Below, piece by piece: positions 20,428 through 29,728 of a DNA stretch of 64,000 nt; position 1 is the stretch's first letter; every line of letters begins with the position of its first letter. Origin of the DNA: Halanaerobium congolense (GTDB lineage: Bacteria; Bacillota; Halanaerobiia; Halanaerobiales; Halanaerobiaceae). The position numbers were made by a program, and so were the translations under genes. Location of the stretch: assembly GCF_004366375.1 (NCBI RefSeq), contig NZ_SOEF01000002.1, positions 96,908-160,907 of the forward strand. The letters run 5' to 3'. The notes beneath the pieces are model-generated. The model made no database searches and was not told the DNA's origin. It saw only the letters and a program-made list of their open reading frames with translations.

Positions 20428-21165
20428 TAGCTCATCTTGGCTTATTAAGGAAGCAGCCTCTTGATCAAGTAATATTGTTATTTCAGGGTGAGTTTGGAGC
20501 AGTGAAGCTGGAATCTCAGTTGAAATTTTACCACTTACAGTTTTTTGGATAGCTTCTGCTTTATTTTCACCGCTGGCCAATAAAATTATTCTATCAGCTT
20601 TTAAAATAGTGGCCATTCCCATTGATATAGCTTTTTTAGGCACCTCATCTATGCTGTCAAAATATCTGCTGTTGGCTTCAATTGTTTCATCAGTTAAATT
20701 TACAACTTCTGTTGCCACATTTAAACTTTCAGCTGGTTCATTAAAACCTATATGTCCATTAGAGCCAATTCCCAGGATTTGGAGATCAATACCTTTTACT
20801 TTTTTAATTGATCTTTCATAATTTCTACACTCCTGTTCGAAATCTTCAGCTCTACCATTAGGAATATGAACATTTTCTTTTTTTATATTAATTTCATTAA
20901 AAAAATTGTTATACATATAATAATGATAACTATTTGGATGATCATCTTTTAAACCACAATATTCATCAAGATTAAAGCTTTGAACCTCACTAAAATCAAT
21001 TTCATCTTTTTTATACATTTCAATTAATTTATCATACATTCCAAGTGGAGTTCCTCCGGTAGCCAAACCCAGGTTGCTGTTTGGCCTTAATGTTATTTGA
21101 CTTGCTACCATTAGAGCAGCTTTTTTACTCATTGCCTGATAATCCTTTTCTACAATAATTCTCAT
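20395..21165 (-). CDS. nagB: Glucosamine-6-phosphate deaminase
   Basis: 256 residues. GLATGGTPLGMYD (phosphate loop), FNLDEYCGL with the catalytic Asp, and GIGSNGHIGFNEP are all intact. Converts glucosamine-6-phosphate to fructose-6-phosphate plus ammonia, feeding amino sugars into glycolysis. No nagA or PTS gene is adjacent. Its final 11 codons (AADCHFEICD-type end, 20395-20427) are antisense to the end of the DUF503 gene. Monocistronic; the 159 bases upstream are AT-rich with no clear minus-strand promoter. Confidence 0.94.
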   Translation of the reverse strand: MRIIVEKDYQAMSKKAALMVASQITLRPNSNLGLATGGTPLGMYDKLIEMYKKDEIDFSEVQSFNLDEYCGLKDDHPNSYHYYMYNNFFNEINIKKENVHIPNGRAEDFEQECRNYERSIKKVKGIDLQILGIGSNGHIGFNEPAESLNVATEVVNLTDETIEANSRYFDSIDEVPKKAISMGMATILKADRIILLASGENKAEAIQKTVSGKISTEIPASLLQTHPEITILLDQEAASLISQDELSADCHFEICD

Positions 21166-21324
21166 TTTATAGATCCCCCCATATTTGTCCTAAATGTAAA
21201 TTATTCTAAATCAAATTTAAATTTAAATTTGTCATTCCTATAATAAGCAGAAGTATACTCTATTATTTTATTATTTAATATCACAGATTCTCTTTCTGAA
21301 GGAAGTTTTTAGCCAACCTTAAAC

Positions 21325-21888
21325 TTAAAATTTAAAAATAATCCCTATTACAGCTGCAAAAACTATATAAACTATTGGGTGTTGTTTAAACTTTCTAATT
21401 GCAATAAAAATAAAAACCAATAATAATAAAGATTTATAATCAAAAAAGTCCTTAAAATTTTGATTAAGCTGCAGCTTATTTAATTCAAAAATTCCTCCTT
21501 GAGCTAATTCGAAAGCTGCTGAAGCAATTAAACCAGCAACAGCTGGTCTAATACCGCTAAAAGCTGATTCCACAAGAGGATGTTCATTAAACTTTTGAAA
21601 ATAATGAGCAATTATAATGATTATAATAATAGAAGGAGCAGCCAGCCCAAGTGTAGCAGTAATACCGCCAGCAATACCAGTAGTATTATAGCCGATAAAA
21701 GTGGCAGTATTAATTCCGATTGCACCTGGGGTAGATTCGGAAATTGCAATCATATTCAGTAATTCTTCAGCAGTCATCCAACCATATTTAATTATTAGGT
21801 CCTGCAGAAAGGGGAGAGCAGCTAAACCACCCCCAAGGGCAAATAGACCAACTTTAAAAAATTCAAAAAATAAGGTTAAGTAGATCAT
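21325..21888 (-). CDS. chrA: Chromate transport-type (ChrA) half protein, second gene
   Basis: 187 residues, mostly hydrophobic. The N-terminal FFKVGLFALGGGLAALPFLQ and ESTPGAIGINTATFIGY are ChrA-domain hallmarks. This is a single-domain (short-chain) ChrA; such proteins occur as pairs that together equal one long ChrA. Known members export chromate; native substrate in most anaerobes is unproven. Its start overlaps the stop of the partner gene by 4 bases (21885-21888), so the two are translationally coupled. Confidence 0.88.
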   Translation of the reverse strand: MIYLTLFFEFFKVGLFALGGGLAALPFLQDLIIKYGWMTAEELLNMIAISESTPGAIGINTATFIGYNTTGIAGGITATLGLAAPSIIIIIIIAHYFQKFNEHPLVESAFSGIRPAVAGLIASAAFELAQGGIFELNKLQLNQNFKDFFDYKSLLLLVFIFIAIRKFKQHPIVYIVFAAVIGIIFKF

Positions 21889-22475
21889 AATTGATCACTA
21901 TCTTTAGTTTCTTCTTTATAATTTTGATAAGCAGTCTGCAGATTACCTCTTAAATACTGAATTAAAATACCAGATCCTGCAGCTCCTAAAACAACAAAGA
22001 CCGGTGAAATATTGAAAACTACGAGCAGTAAAAAGGACAGTAAAAATAAAAATAGACTCACTTTACTTTTGTCAGATTTCTGCCACATTTTGATAACAAT
22101 ATCAAGAATTAAGGCAACTACAGTAATTTGAACAGCTGCAAAAGCATGTTGAAATAAATTAATTTCCTGAAAACGCTTAAAAAATGAAGCAATAAGGGTT
22201 ATAATAATAAGAGAGGGAAGAATAAAGCCGGCAGTTGCTGCCAGAGCACCTTTAATTCCCTGCAGGCTGTAACCGGTCATCGTAGCAGTATTAACAGCGA
22301 TGATTCCTGGAGTGCTTTGACCTATTGCGTAATAATTATATATATCTTTTTCTTTGATCCAGCCTAAATTATCAACTAGCTCTCTTTTTATAATTGGCAG
22401 CATTGCATAACCACCGCCAAAGGTAAAGGATCCAATTTTAAAAAAGATGAAGAAAATTTTAAGTATTTTTTTCAC
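21885..22475 (-). CDS. chrA: Chromate transport-type (ChrA) half protein, first gene
   Basis: 196 residues. FFKIGSFTFGGGYAMLPIIKREL and GQSTPGIIAVNTATMTGY match the same ChrA domain as its partner downstream, to which it is clearly paralogous. Several membrane segments follow. First gene of the two-gene minus-strand unit; a good Shine-Dalgarno-like GGAGGATGATC lies just upstream on that strand. Likely forms a heterodimeric transporter with the 21325-21888 product. Confidence 0.88.
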   Translation of the reverse strand: MKKILKIFFIFFKIGSFTFGGGYAMLPIIKRELVDNLGWIKEKDIYNYYAIGQSTPGIIAVNTATMTGYSLQGIKGALAATAGFILPSLIIITLIASFFKRFQEINLFQHAFAAVQITVVALILDIVIKMWQKSDKSKVSLFLFLLSFLLLVVFNISPVFVVLGAAGSGILIQYLRGNLQTAYQNYKEETKDSDQL

Positions 22476-22665
22476 TGCTTGATCATCCTCCGGCTAATAT
22501 TATAACATATAAAAAAAGCTAAAGCTAAAAATTTTAGTAAAATAGTTAACTAAATTCTAGGTAAGCCTGATAATAAAGAGGATAATAGTTTTTTTTGGAG
22601 AATAAATAATATATATAGAATTAAATTTCCAAATTTTATCTATGCAGCTGAAAGGAGGAATTTTT

Positions 22666-22737
22666 ATGGCAGAATTAGTAGGAATTATTGTAATAGTTTG
22701 GGCTCTTGTTTACTTTTTTGATAGAATGGCTCCATAA
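22666..22737 (+). CDS. Candidate 23-residue single-span membrane peptide
   Basis: A very short frame, ATG 22666 to TAA 22737, preceded by a strong AAAGGAGGA at 22651-22658 and followed 10 bases later by an intrinsic terminator. The product is one hydrophobic helix (about residues 4-18, LVGIIVIVWALVYFF) with an acidic residue before it and FDRMAP after it. The ribosome binding site and dedicated terminator argue that it is a real transcript. I know no family for it. The rest of the 344-base gap (22476-22819) is AT-rich, with no convincing promoter. Confidence 0.6.
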   Translation: MAELVGIIVIVWALVYFFDRMAP

Positions 22738-22747
22738 GCAAAAACTA

Positions 22748-22777
22748 GGGAGAAATTAAATAATTTCTCCCTTCTTT
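22748..22777 (+). terminator. Terminator after the 23-residue peptide gene
   Basis: Perfect 11-base-pair stem GGGAGAAATTA (22748-22758) / TAATTTCTCCC (22761-22771) with a 2-base loop, followed by TTCTTT. Separates the small gene from the ABC exporter operon. Confidence 0.7.
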
Positions 22778-22819
22778 GCCATAGGATTAAATAATTAGAT
22801 TGATTGAGGGAGAGTAATA

Positions 22820-23881
22820 ATGTCTAATGTTAAAGAGGGTTTGAAGATTATATTCTTATTAATCAAAAAAGATTTAAAAGAATCGCTTAAAAATAGAACA
22901 GCGATAATGATAATTTTACTGCCGCTTTTTGCTTCTCTGATGTTTTCTTTAGTCAGTTCAGAACAGCTTGTTAGAAATTTTGAATTGGGAATTAGCGGCC
23001 GGGAGACAGATCAGCTGGTGAATTTTATCGAACAAAATTTTCGTAATTTTTCTATTCAAGAATTTAAAGAAATTGAAGCTGGAAAATCAGCAACTGCAGC
23101 CGGCAGCATTGATGCTGCAATCTATTATGATGCGGAAGCAGAACAATTAGAGGATAGTTACCAAATTTTTTTAGACAGCAGAGATACTGTCAACTTTTTT
23201 ATATTAAGGGAAAACATAGCTGATTTATTGACGGACTATCATGAACTTGAGCAGGGACCTGATTTTAATTTTCAGCCTGCTGCAGATTTTAAGGTCAGCA
23301 GCTCTATTTTACCAGTTTGGTTAACCGTTACAATTACAATGATCGGTTTAATGTTGATATCTGCTTCTTTATCTGAAGAAAAAGATAATAAAACACTTGC
23401 AGCTCTTTTAGTAACCAAAGTCAACATTTATCAAATAATTATAGCGAAAACATTTTTCGCCTGGATTTTAACTATAATCACCTCAGTTTTAATGGGATCA
23501 TTGAATGGAGTTCTGGGTATTGGGATAAAAAGATTACTTTTATCTCTATTGATTGTTAGTACTGCTTCTTTTGTTTTTAGTGGTCTAGGTTTAATTATTA
23601 GTCTTTTTACTAAAAGCCAATCATCTGCCAGATCGATTTCAACAGTTATTTATTTTCCGATTATTTTTCCAGCTTTAGTAGCAGATGTTTCTCCTTTGAC
23701 CCAAAAACTTGCTTTGTTTTTTCCAACCCATTATCTTTATCAGGCTTTAGATAAAGTTTTAGTTTATCAGGGCCAGCACAGTAATTTGTATGTGGAGATA
23801 TTAGCTCTAATTTTATTTGCAATTATTTTCTATTTAATAATCTTTATTTATATAAGAAAGGCTGATTCTCTTGTTGAATGA
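22820..23881 (+). CDS. ABC-2 type transporter permease
   Basis: 353 residues. One N-terminal membrane segment (about 26-46), a soluble extracytoplasmic domain (about 50-165) and a C-terminal block of five hydrophobic segments (about 170-345): the layout of NatB-like ABC-2 permeases. Its ATPase is encoded two genes downstream (24364-25287). Substrate unknown. GGGAGAG precedes the ATG. Overlaps the start of the next gene by 11 bases. Confidence 0.85.
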   Translation: MSNVKEGLKIIFLLIKKDLKESLKNRTAIMIILLPLFASLMFSLVSSEQLVRNFELGISGRETDQLVNFIEQNFRNFSIQEFKEIEAGKSATAAGSIDAAIYYDAEAEQLEDSYQIFLDSRDTVNFFILRENIADLLTDYHELEQGPDFNFQPAADFKVSSSILPVWLTVTITMIGLMLISASLSEEKDNKTLAALLVTKVNIYQIIIAKTFFAWILTIITSVLMGSLNGVLGIGIKRLLLSLLIVSTASFVFSGLGLIISLFTKSQSSARSISTVIYFPIIFPALVADVSPLTQKLALFFPTHYLYQALDKVLVYQGQHSNLYVEILALILFAIIFYLIIFIYIRKADSLVE

Positions 23882-24371
23882 AAAAATTATTTTTTTAACT
23901 ATATTGCTCATTTTGATTTTAGCTCCTCTACTGCAGGCTGAAGAATTCAAAAACTCTGAAGTTTTTACAGAATATATTTACAGTAATTATGCTGAAGAAA
24001 ATTTTGCCGAGGTATATGAAAATTTTGCAGCTGAATTAAAAAGAATTCTTGCAGAAGAAAAATATGTAGGATTTCAAGAGCAAAATTTCGAAAAATATAA
24101 TTTGGAATATACTGAGATAAAGGTTGGAGAAGCTCAACCCATTGATTTTTCAGAGATAAAAAAAGAATTTGAATATGCGATGGATTTTGGCAGTTATTAT
24201 CAACTTCAGGTAAGCTATTTGATAAAGTTTAACCGTTTCGGAAGTCGAGAAGAGCGGTCAGAAAAAACTGTATATTTACGAAAAATTAATGATGATTTTC
24301 AGATTTTTTGGGATTATCACAGTGCTATAGATGATGAAAAAGCTGCTGAAGCAGATGATAAGGATGAATGA
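23871..24371 (+). CDS. Secreted protein of unknown function encoded within an ABC exporter operon
   Basis: 166 residues starting with TTG (23871 or 23874). A hydrophobic signal sequence (about 5-22, ending LLQAEE) precedes an acidic, Tyr-rich soluble domain that could be a small NTF2-like fold, but I do not recognise a family. It overlaps the permease gene by 11 bases and the ATPase gene by 8, so it is translated with the exporter subunits and may work with them outside the membrane. Confidence 0.65.
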   Translation: MLNEKIIFLTILLILILAPLLQAEEFKNSEVFTEYIYSNYAEENFAEVYENFAAELKRILAEEKYVGFQEQNFEKYNLEYTEIKVGEAQPIDFSEIKKEFEYAMDFGSYYQLQVSYLIKFNRFGSREERSEKTVYLRKINDDFQIFWDYHSAIDDEKAAEADDKDE

Positions 24372-25287
24372 AACAATAATTGAAATCAATAACTTAAAAA
24401 AATCATTTTCTGGATTTAAAGCTCTCCGGGGAATAAATTTAGAAGTCAAAAAGGGAGAAATTATTGGTCTTTTAGGACCAAATGGAGCTGGAAAGAGTAC
24501 TACAATTAGAATCTTGACCGGACTTTTAAAAGCTGATTCAGGATCTGTTAAAATAATGGGAGAAGAAATAAAGAAAGGACTTCCTGTCTGGATTAAAGAG
24601 AAAATTGCTGTTGTTTTCGAAGAGAGTAATCTATATTCAAGGTTGAATGCATTAGATAATTTAAACTTGTTTGCTGGAATAAATAATATCGAAAGCGAGA
24701 AAGTGGAAGAGTTACTTTTAGAATTTCAACTGCAGGATTCAGTTAAAAAGGAGGTTAAAACTTTTTCCAAAGGCATGAAAAAACGATTAATGATTTGTAG
24801 AGCTTTATTGTCAGATCCAGAAATTTTAATATTAGACGAGGCGACAGGTGGTTTAGATCCCATTTCTGCTGAAATAATAAGAAAAAAAGTTTTAGCCTTT
24901 AAAAGGGATTCAAAAACAGTTGTTTTAAGCACTCACTATCTTGAAGAAGCTGATCGCTTATGTGATAAGGTAGCATTTATTAACAGAGGGAAAGTAATTG
25001 CTTTTGATAAACCTAGCGCTTTTAAAGATCAGCTCAGCCATAAATATTTAAAAATAAAATTAATCAATGATCAACAGCTGAGTGAAGCTGAGATAAAAAA
25101 ATATTTAACAGCTGTTTTGTCTGAGGCTGATAATTATTCTCTTGATTCAGATAATTTAATTTTAGAATTAAAGATTTCTCCGAATATATTCGAAAAAGCG
25201 GCTGAAATATCTAAAGAATTTAAATTTGTTGATTTAGATCAAATAGAAGCTAATCTGCAGCAGGTTTTCAATAATATTAATAATTAA
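24364..25287 (+). CDS. ABC transporter ATP-binding protein
   Basis: 307 residues. Walker A GPNGAGKST (about 41-49), signature TFSKGMKKRL (a variant of LSGGQ with SKGMK, common in ABC-2 exporters), Walker B ILILDEAT and the switch His in LSTHYLEEA. Pairs with the permease at 22820-23881. I start at ATG 24364; ATG 24355 is an alternative. The gene overlaps the preceding secreted-protein gene by 8 bases. Confidence 0.9.
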   Translation: MNETIIEINNLKKSFSGFKALRGINLEVKKGEIIGLLGPNGAGKSTTIRILTGLLKADSGSVKIMGEEIKKGLPVWIKEKIAVVFEESNLYSRLNALDNLNLFAGINNIESEKVEELLLEFQLQDSVKKEVKTFSKGMKKRLMICRALLSDPEILILDEATGGLDPISAEIIRKKVLAFKRDSKTVVLSTHYLEEADRLCDKVAFINRGKVIAFDKPSAFKDQLSHKYLKIKLINDQQLSEAEIKKYLTAVLSEADNYSLDSDNLILELKISPNIFEKAAEISKEFKFVDLDQIEANLQQVFNNINN

Positions 25288-25320
25288 CTTTGATCTTTTT
25301 TTAAAACTGGGAGTGATAAG

Positions 25321-26889
25321 ATGGATGAAATCTCAGCTGATTTTAACTTTCTTTTTAATAACTTAAATAAAATTTCATATATATTGAAAGATTCCACCCA
25401 TTTTGGTTCAGTCAATAAAAAAATGGCTGATTTTTGTGCTTTAGATGTTTCAGAACTTGAGGATAAATCAATCTCAGTTATTTTGGATCAGGAGAAAATT
25501 CCAGCTGTTAAAAAATTTAACCAAGAAATATTTCAAAAAGGACTGCGAAAAAATGTTGAAATGGAGATTGAAATTAATAATGAGCAGAAAATAGTAAAGG
25601 TTGATACTATCCCTCATTATAATTCAGAATCTGAGGTAGATTATTTACTTTGTTTGGCAGAAGATATTACTGCTGAAATTGAAAAAGAAAGAAAATTTTA
25701 TCGAAATAAAAAAAGATACAGCAGTATTTTCAAAAAAGCTCCCCTGGCCTTTGTTGTTTCTGATAGAGAAACTAATATAATAGATTGGAATGATAAGGCT
25801 GAAGAAATTTTTGGATGGAAAAAAGAAGAAGTGATAAATAAAAACTTTAATATAATTGTAGAAGAAGATTCTTATTTTGAAATTACAGAACTGGTGGAAG
25901 CTGTTTTTGAAGGGAAAGAAAGTTATAATATTAATAAGAATGTTGCTAAAGATGGAAGCAAGCTTTTTTGCGAATGGAATACTGCTTTAATTAAGGATAG
26001 AAACAATAAAATTGTAGAAATCATCTCCATTGCACAGGATATCACAGAAAAAATTGATACCAAAAAAAGAATTGAAAGTCAAAAAGAAGAGCTTAAATAC
26101 AGTGAATTGCGGACTCAGTTTTTTGCTAATATTTCACATGAGTTAAAAACTCCATTAAATTTAATTTTTTCTAGTCTGCAGTTATTAGAATATAAGCTTA
26201 AAAATACTCTTTCTGCTGATCAAAACCAGTTTAATAAATATCTAGCTTCAATTAGAAATAATGGTTTTAGGCTTTTACGTCTGGTTAATAATTTAATTGA
26301 TATAACAAAAATTGATGTAAATACCTTTCAGTTACACCGAGGTAATTTTGATATTATTAGGCTGGTGGAAGCTGTTGCTGATAGTACAAAAGATTATTTG
26401 AAAACTAAAAATAGAAATTTTCGTTTTGAAAGTGAAGTTGATTCTCAAATTATTGCCTGTGACCCTTTTAATATTGAAAGAGTAATTTTAAATTTAATTT
26501 CTAATGCTGTAAAATTTACTGCGGCAGGTGATGAGATTTTATTAAGGATTGTTAAAAAAGAGGATAATATTATTATTTCTCTAAGAGATACCGGTATTGG
26601 AATTAAAAAGAAAAATCAGAATATAATATTTGAACAATTTAGACAGGTTGATCAAAATTTCAATAAAAAAAGAGAAGGTAGTGGGATTGGGTTATCACTT
26701 GTGAAATCAATTGTTGAAATGCATGGAGGTCAGATAACTTTAGACAGTATATATGGTATCTATAGTAGATTTAATGTAAATTTACCAATAGTAAAATTAG
26801 GTGAAGCTGACGTCGAATCCGAAAATTATTCTGCAGATAGTTTATTAAATAAAGTTGAATTAGAATTTAGTGATCTAAACCATATTTAG
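25321..26889 (+). CDS. Soluble PAS-domain sensor histidine kinase
   Basis: 522 residues with no membrane segment. Two PAS domains (about 10-120 and 130-245), a HisKA dimerisation helix with the phospho-acceptor His273 in NISHELKTPLN, and a HATPase domain (about 375-490) with NLISNAVKFT and GSGIGLSLVK. A cytoplasmic signal, for example redox or a small molecule, would be read by the PAS domains. No response regulator gene is adjacent, so it is an orphan. It lies 33 bases after the ABC exporter, suggesting a link that is unproven. Confidence 0.88.
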   Translation: MDEISADFNFLFNNLNKISYILKDSTHFGSVNKKMADFCALDVSELEDKSISVILDQEKIPAVKKFNQEIFQKGLRKNVEMEIEINNEQKIVKVDTIPHYNSESEVDYLLCLAEDITAEIEKERKFYRNKKRYSSIFKKAPLAFVVSDRETNIIDWNDKAEEIFGWKKEEVINKNFNIIVEEDSYFEITELVEAVFEGKESYNINKNVAKDGSKLFCEWNTALIKDRNNKIVEIISIAQDITEKIDTKKRIESQKEELKYSELRTQFFANISHELKTPLNLIFSSLQLLEYKLKNTLSADQNQFNKYLASIRNNGFRLLRLVNNLIDITKIDVNTFQLHRGNFDIIRLVEAVADSTKDYLKTKNRNFRFESEVDSQIIACDPFNIERVILNLISNAVKFTAAGDEILLRIVKKEDNIIISLRDTGIGIKKKNQNIIFEQFRQVDQNFNKKREGSGIGLSLVKSIVEMHGGQITLDSIYGIYSRFNVNLPIVKLGEADVESENYSADSLLNKVELEFSDLNHI

Positions 26890-26907
26890 ATGTAAGGAGG
26901 GTTTCCC

Positions 26908-29163
26908 TTGTCAGTTTTTAAAAATAAAAAAATTATAGGACTTTTAATAATTATCTTTTTGTTTTTAATCATGAGCACTGCTTCTGCTCAAAATACAATC
27001 TATTTTAATAGTAAAAATATAACTTCAGAAATAAAAACTGTTAGTAGGAATGGTGAGCTTTTAATCAGGGCAAGGGATCTAGCAGAGCTGCTCAATGCAG
27101 AGCTAACCTGGAGAGCTGCTTTAAAGTCATTAGAAATGAAATCAGAATCGGTAACAATAAAAATTATGGCAAACAGTCATTATATACAAATTGGAAATGA
27201 TACTCTTAGAACTAAGGCTGGATTACAGCTGGTAAATAATCAGGCTTATATTCCGCTGGCGAAATCAATAGAAGCTTTTGGCTATTTATTAGAATATCAG
27301 CGAGATAATGAAGAATTATATATTTTTCAGCCGGAAACAACTATCAATGGTGTGTCCTGGCAGGAAGATGGTAATCAGCTTCAGATTAAAATGGACGAAA
27401 TAACTCCTTATCGAGTTTTACATAGTGAAGATGGAACTGAAATAACTATTGAAATAGATAAGGCAGAGATTAATCAGGAGTTCACAGACAATATTTCTAA
27501 TAATAATTACTATCTTAAAGTTGTAAATGTACCGGATAGAGCCTTATTAAGGCTTGTTATTAAAAGCAGAACTCCCATTCCTTTTCAAATTGATGGGGGT
27601 ATATATGAACATGAGGACTCTTTAGTTTTAAGTTTTTTACCACAGTTGAAAGATATTAGAATTAATGAAGAAAATCTTTTAACTATTGAAGCAACTGGAG
27701 AAATACCAAATGCTAAAACTAAATATTTTTCGGATTCTAAGAAAATGGTTATTGATATTCCATCAGTTGTTATTGGTAATTTCAATCTGGATATTGAGGA
27801 ACATCCGCTTATTAAGGATATTAAAGTCACTCAACACGATTTAGACCCAGTGGTTTTAAGAATTGAGGTAGTTATGGCTAATGGGGATATTTTTAAACAG
27901 CTTCAGCGTCAAAAGAACAATTTGTTGACCTTTAAACCGGGACAACGCTCAGAAATTTCAGATTTACAATATGCAGAGGGAAGTTTTACTTTTACTTCTT
28001 CTTCGGCTTTAAACCCTGAGCTGTTTCTGCTGCAATCTCCTCCAAGATTAGTCATGAATCTCTTTCATGTCAATAGAGGAGAAGGAATACTTGATCAAAT
28101 TGATGTTGATAATACTTTAATTAAAAAAATAAGAACTGCAAGATTTGATGAACAAACAGTGAGAATTGTTGCTGATTTAGAGGAACTAACCGGCTATAAT
28201 TGGGTTGAAGAAGAAAAAAATGGTCTTTACCACTATACAGTTAATTTAGAAAATAAGTTTTCTGAAATTACAACTCAAGACAATGAGGATTATCAGTATC
28301 TTAATATACTTATGGATGCAAAAGCAGTATATGAAGTGAAGAAATTTAACTATCCTCATAGAATTGTTGTTGATTTCCAGAATACTTTAAACAATTTAGA
28401 GGAGTTTGAAGCAGTTGAAAAAACTTCTTTAATTAAAGATATTAGAAGTAGTAATTATCAGCTTGATGAGCAGGAAGTCACCAGATTAGTTTTTGAACTT
28501 AATGAATATTATAGTCACCAGGTTGATAGTTATCAAAATGGACACGGAATTAAGATTGCCCTTGCTAAAGACTATTTAAAAGAAGAAGGAGAAAAAAGAC
28601 AGGGAATTGGCAGACATTTAATTGTAGTTGATGCTGGTCATGGAGGATTTGATCCTGGAGCTATTGGCAGCAATGGTTTGGAAGAAAAGATATCAAACTT
28701 GGCTATTGCAAAACAGGTGGCTTTACTTTTAGATCAAGCAGAGCAGAATGTTCTTTTAACTAGAAGTTCAGATAGATTCCATTCTTTACAAAATAGAGTC
28801 AAGTTTGCTAACCAACGAGGAGCAGATATTTTTGTTAGTATTCATGCTAACTCATTTAATAATTCCAGTACTGGTGGGGTGGAAACATATTATAATCAGA
28901 GCAACAGCAATCAAAATCGCTTTTTAGCTGAAAAAATACATGATAAACTGGGTAGAAATTTAGGTCTGATTGATCGAGGAATTAAAGACAGTAATTTTTA
29001 TGTTATCAAATATACTAAAATGCCTTCTGCTTTAATAGAAGTTGCATTTTTAAGTAATCCGCGAGAAGAAAAATTGCTGGAAACTAAAGATTTTCAAAAT
29101 AAAGCTGCTTCATTAATAGTAGATGGAATACTTGATTATCTGGAAGAGAATGGAGGGAAATAA
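26908..29163 (+). CDS. Secreted N-acetylmuramoyl-L-alanine amidase with AMIN domains
   Basis: 751 residues, start TTG 26908 with TAAGGAGGG upstream. Order: signal peptide (cleavage after about STASA), a copper-amine-oxidase-like N-terminal domain (about 30-115), AMIN-type beta domains in the middle, and a C-terminal Amidase_3 domain (about 568-748). Zn ligands and catalytic residues are visible in DAGHGGFDPGA, GLEEK, SIHANSF and ALIEVAFLSN. Cleaves the stem peptide from muramic acid in the cell wall, acting outside the membrane. Followed by a GerMN gene with a 1-base gap. Confidence 0.93.
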   Translation: MSVFKNKKIIGLLIIIFLFLIMSTASAQNTIYFNSKNITSEIKTVSRNGELLIRARDLAELLNAELTWRAALKSLEMKSESVTIKIMANSHYIQIGNDTLRTKAGLQLVNNQAYIPLAKSIEAFGYLLEYQRDNEELYIFQPETTINGVSWQEDGNQLQIKMDEITPYRVLHSEDGTEITIEIDKAEINQEFTDNISNNNYYLKVVNVPDRALLRLVIKSRTPIPFQIDGGIYEHEDSLVLSFLPQLKDIRINEENLLTIEATGEIPNAKTKYFSDSKKMVIDIPSVVIGNFNLDIEEHPLIKDIKVTQHDLDPVVLRIEVVMANGDIFKQLQRQKNNLLTFKPGQRSEISDLQYAEGSFTFTSSSALNPELFLLQSPPRLVMNLFHVNRGEGILDQIDVDNTLIKKIRTARFDEQTVRIVADLEELTGYNWVEEEKNGLYHYTVNLENKFSEITTQDNEDYQYLNILMDAKAVYEVKKFNYPHRIVVDFQNTLNNLEEFEAVEKTSLIKDIRSSNYQLDEQEVTRLVFELNEYYSHQVDSYQNGHGIKIALAKDYLKEEGEKRQGIGRHLIVVDAGHGGFDPGAIGSNGLEEKISNLAIAKQVALLLDQAEQNVLLTRSSDRFHSLQNRVKFANQRGADIFVSIHANSFNNSSTGGVETYYNQSNSNQNRFLAEKIHDKLGRNLGLIDRGIKDSNFYVIKYTKMPSALIEVAFLSNPREEKLLETKDFQNKAASLIVDGILDYLEENGGK

Positions 29164-29164
29164 A

Positions 29165-29704
29165 ATGGCTGCTAAAAAGAAGGGCTTGAATGGTGATCAG
29201 AAGCGAAAAATACTTCTTATACTAAGAATTTTACTTTTAACTGCAGCTGTATTATATCTTTTATTTTTCCTCTATAATAATTATTTTGTTCAAAATAAGG
29301 TGGAACTTTATTTTGCTTCAGCTGATGCAAATTATCTGAGAGTTGAAAAAAGAACTATAGATGAAGAAAGTGATTTGTTTATTCAATTATTTGAGGAGCT
29401 TAAGGCTGGCCCTGAAAACAGTGAATTAACAAAAACAATACCAACAGCCAGCAGATTATTAAATTATGAATTGGAAGGAAAACTTTTGACTTTAAATTTT
29501 AGTCTTGAACTTCGAAGTAATCACTGGGGAGGCAGCACAGGTGAAATCATGACTGTATATTCGATTGTAAATACCTATACCGCTCTGGCTGAAGTTGATA
29601 AAGTTAGAATCTTGCTTGATGGTAAACAGGTAGAAACACTTGTTGGACATCTTGACTTAACTGAGCCTTTGATGTACAATCAAAAACTGACTGAGGATAA
29701 TTAA
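29165..29704 (+). CDS. GerMN-domain membrane-anchored protein
   Basis: 179 residues. A membrane segment near residues 17-38 is followed by a GerMN domain (about 45-165) with the family traits VELYFASADANYL, LFEELKAGP and LNYELEGKLLTLNFS. GerMN domains occur in GerM and in lipoproteins linked to cell-wall remodelling; this does not by itself show sporulation. The frame opens at 29123, but the ATG at 29165 just after the amidase stop, preceded by GGAGGG, is the likely start. Confidence 0.82.
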   Translation: MAAKKKGLNGDQKRKILLILRILLLTAAVLYLLFFLYNNYFVQNKVELYFASADANYLRVEKRTIDEESDLFIQLFEELKAGPENSELTKTIPTASRLLNYELEGKLLTLNFSLELRSNHWGGSTGEIMTVYSIVNTYTALAEVDKVRILLDGKQVETLVGHLDLTEPLMYNQKLTEDN

Positions 29705-29728
29705 TATTTTAGATAGGAGTTGGTTCTT

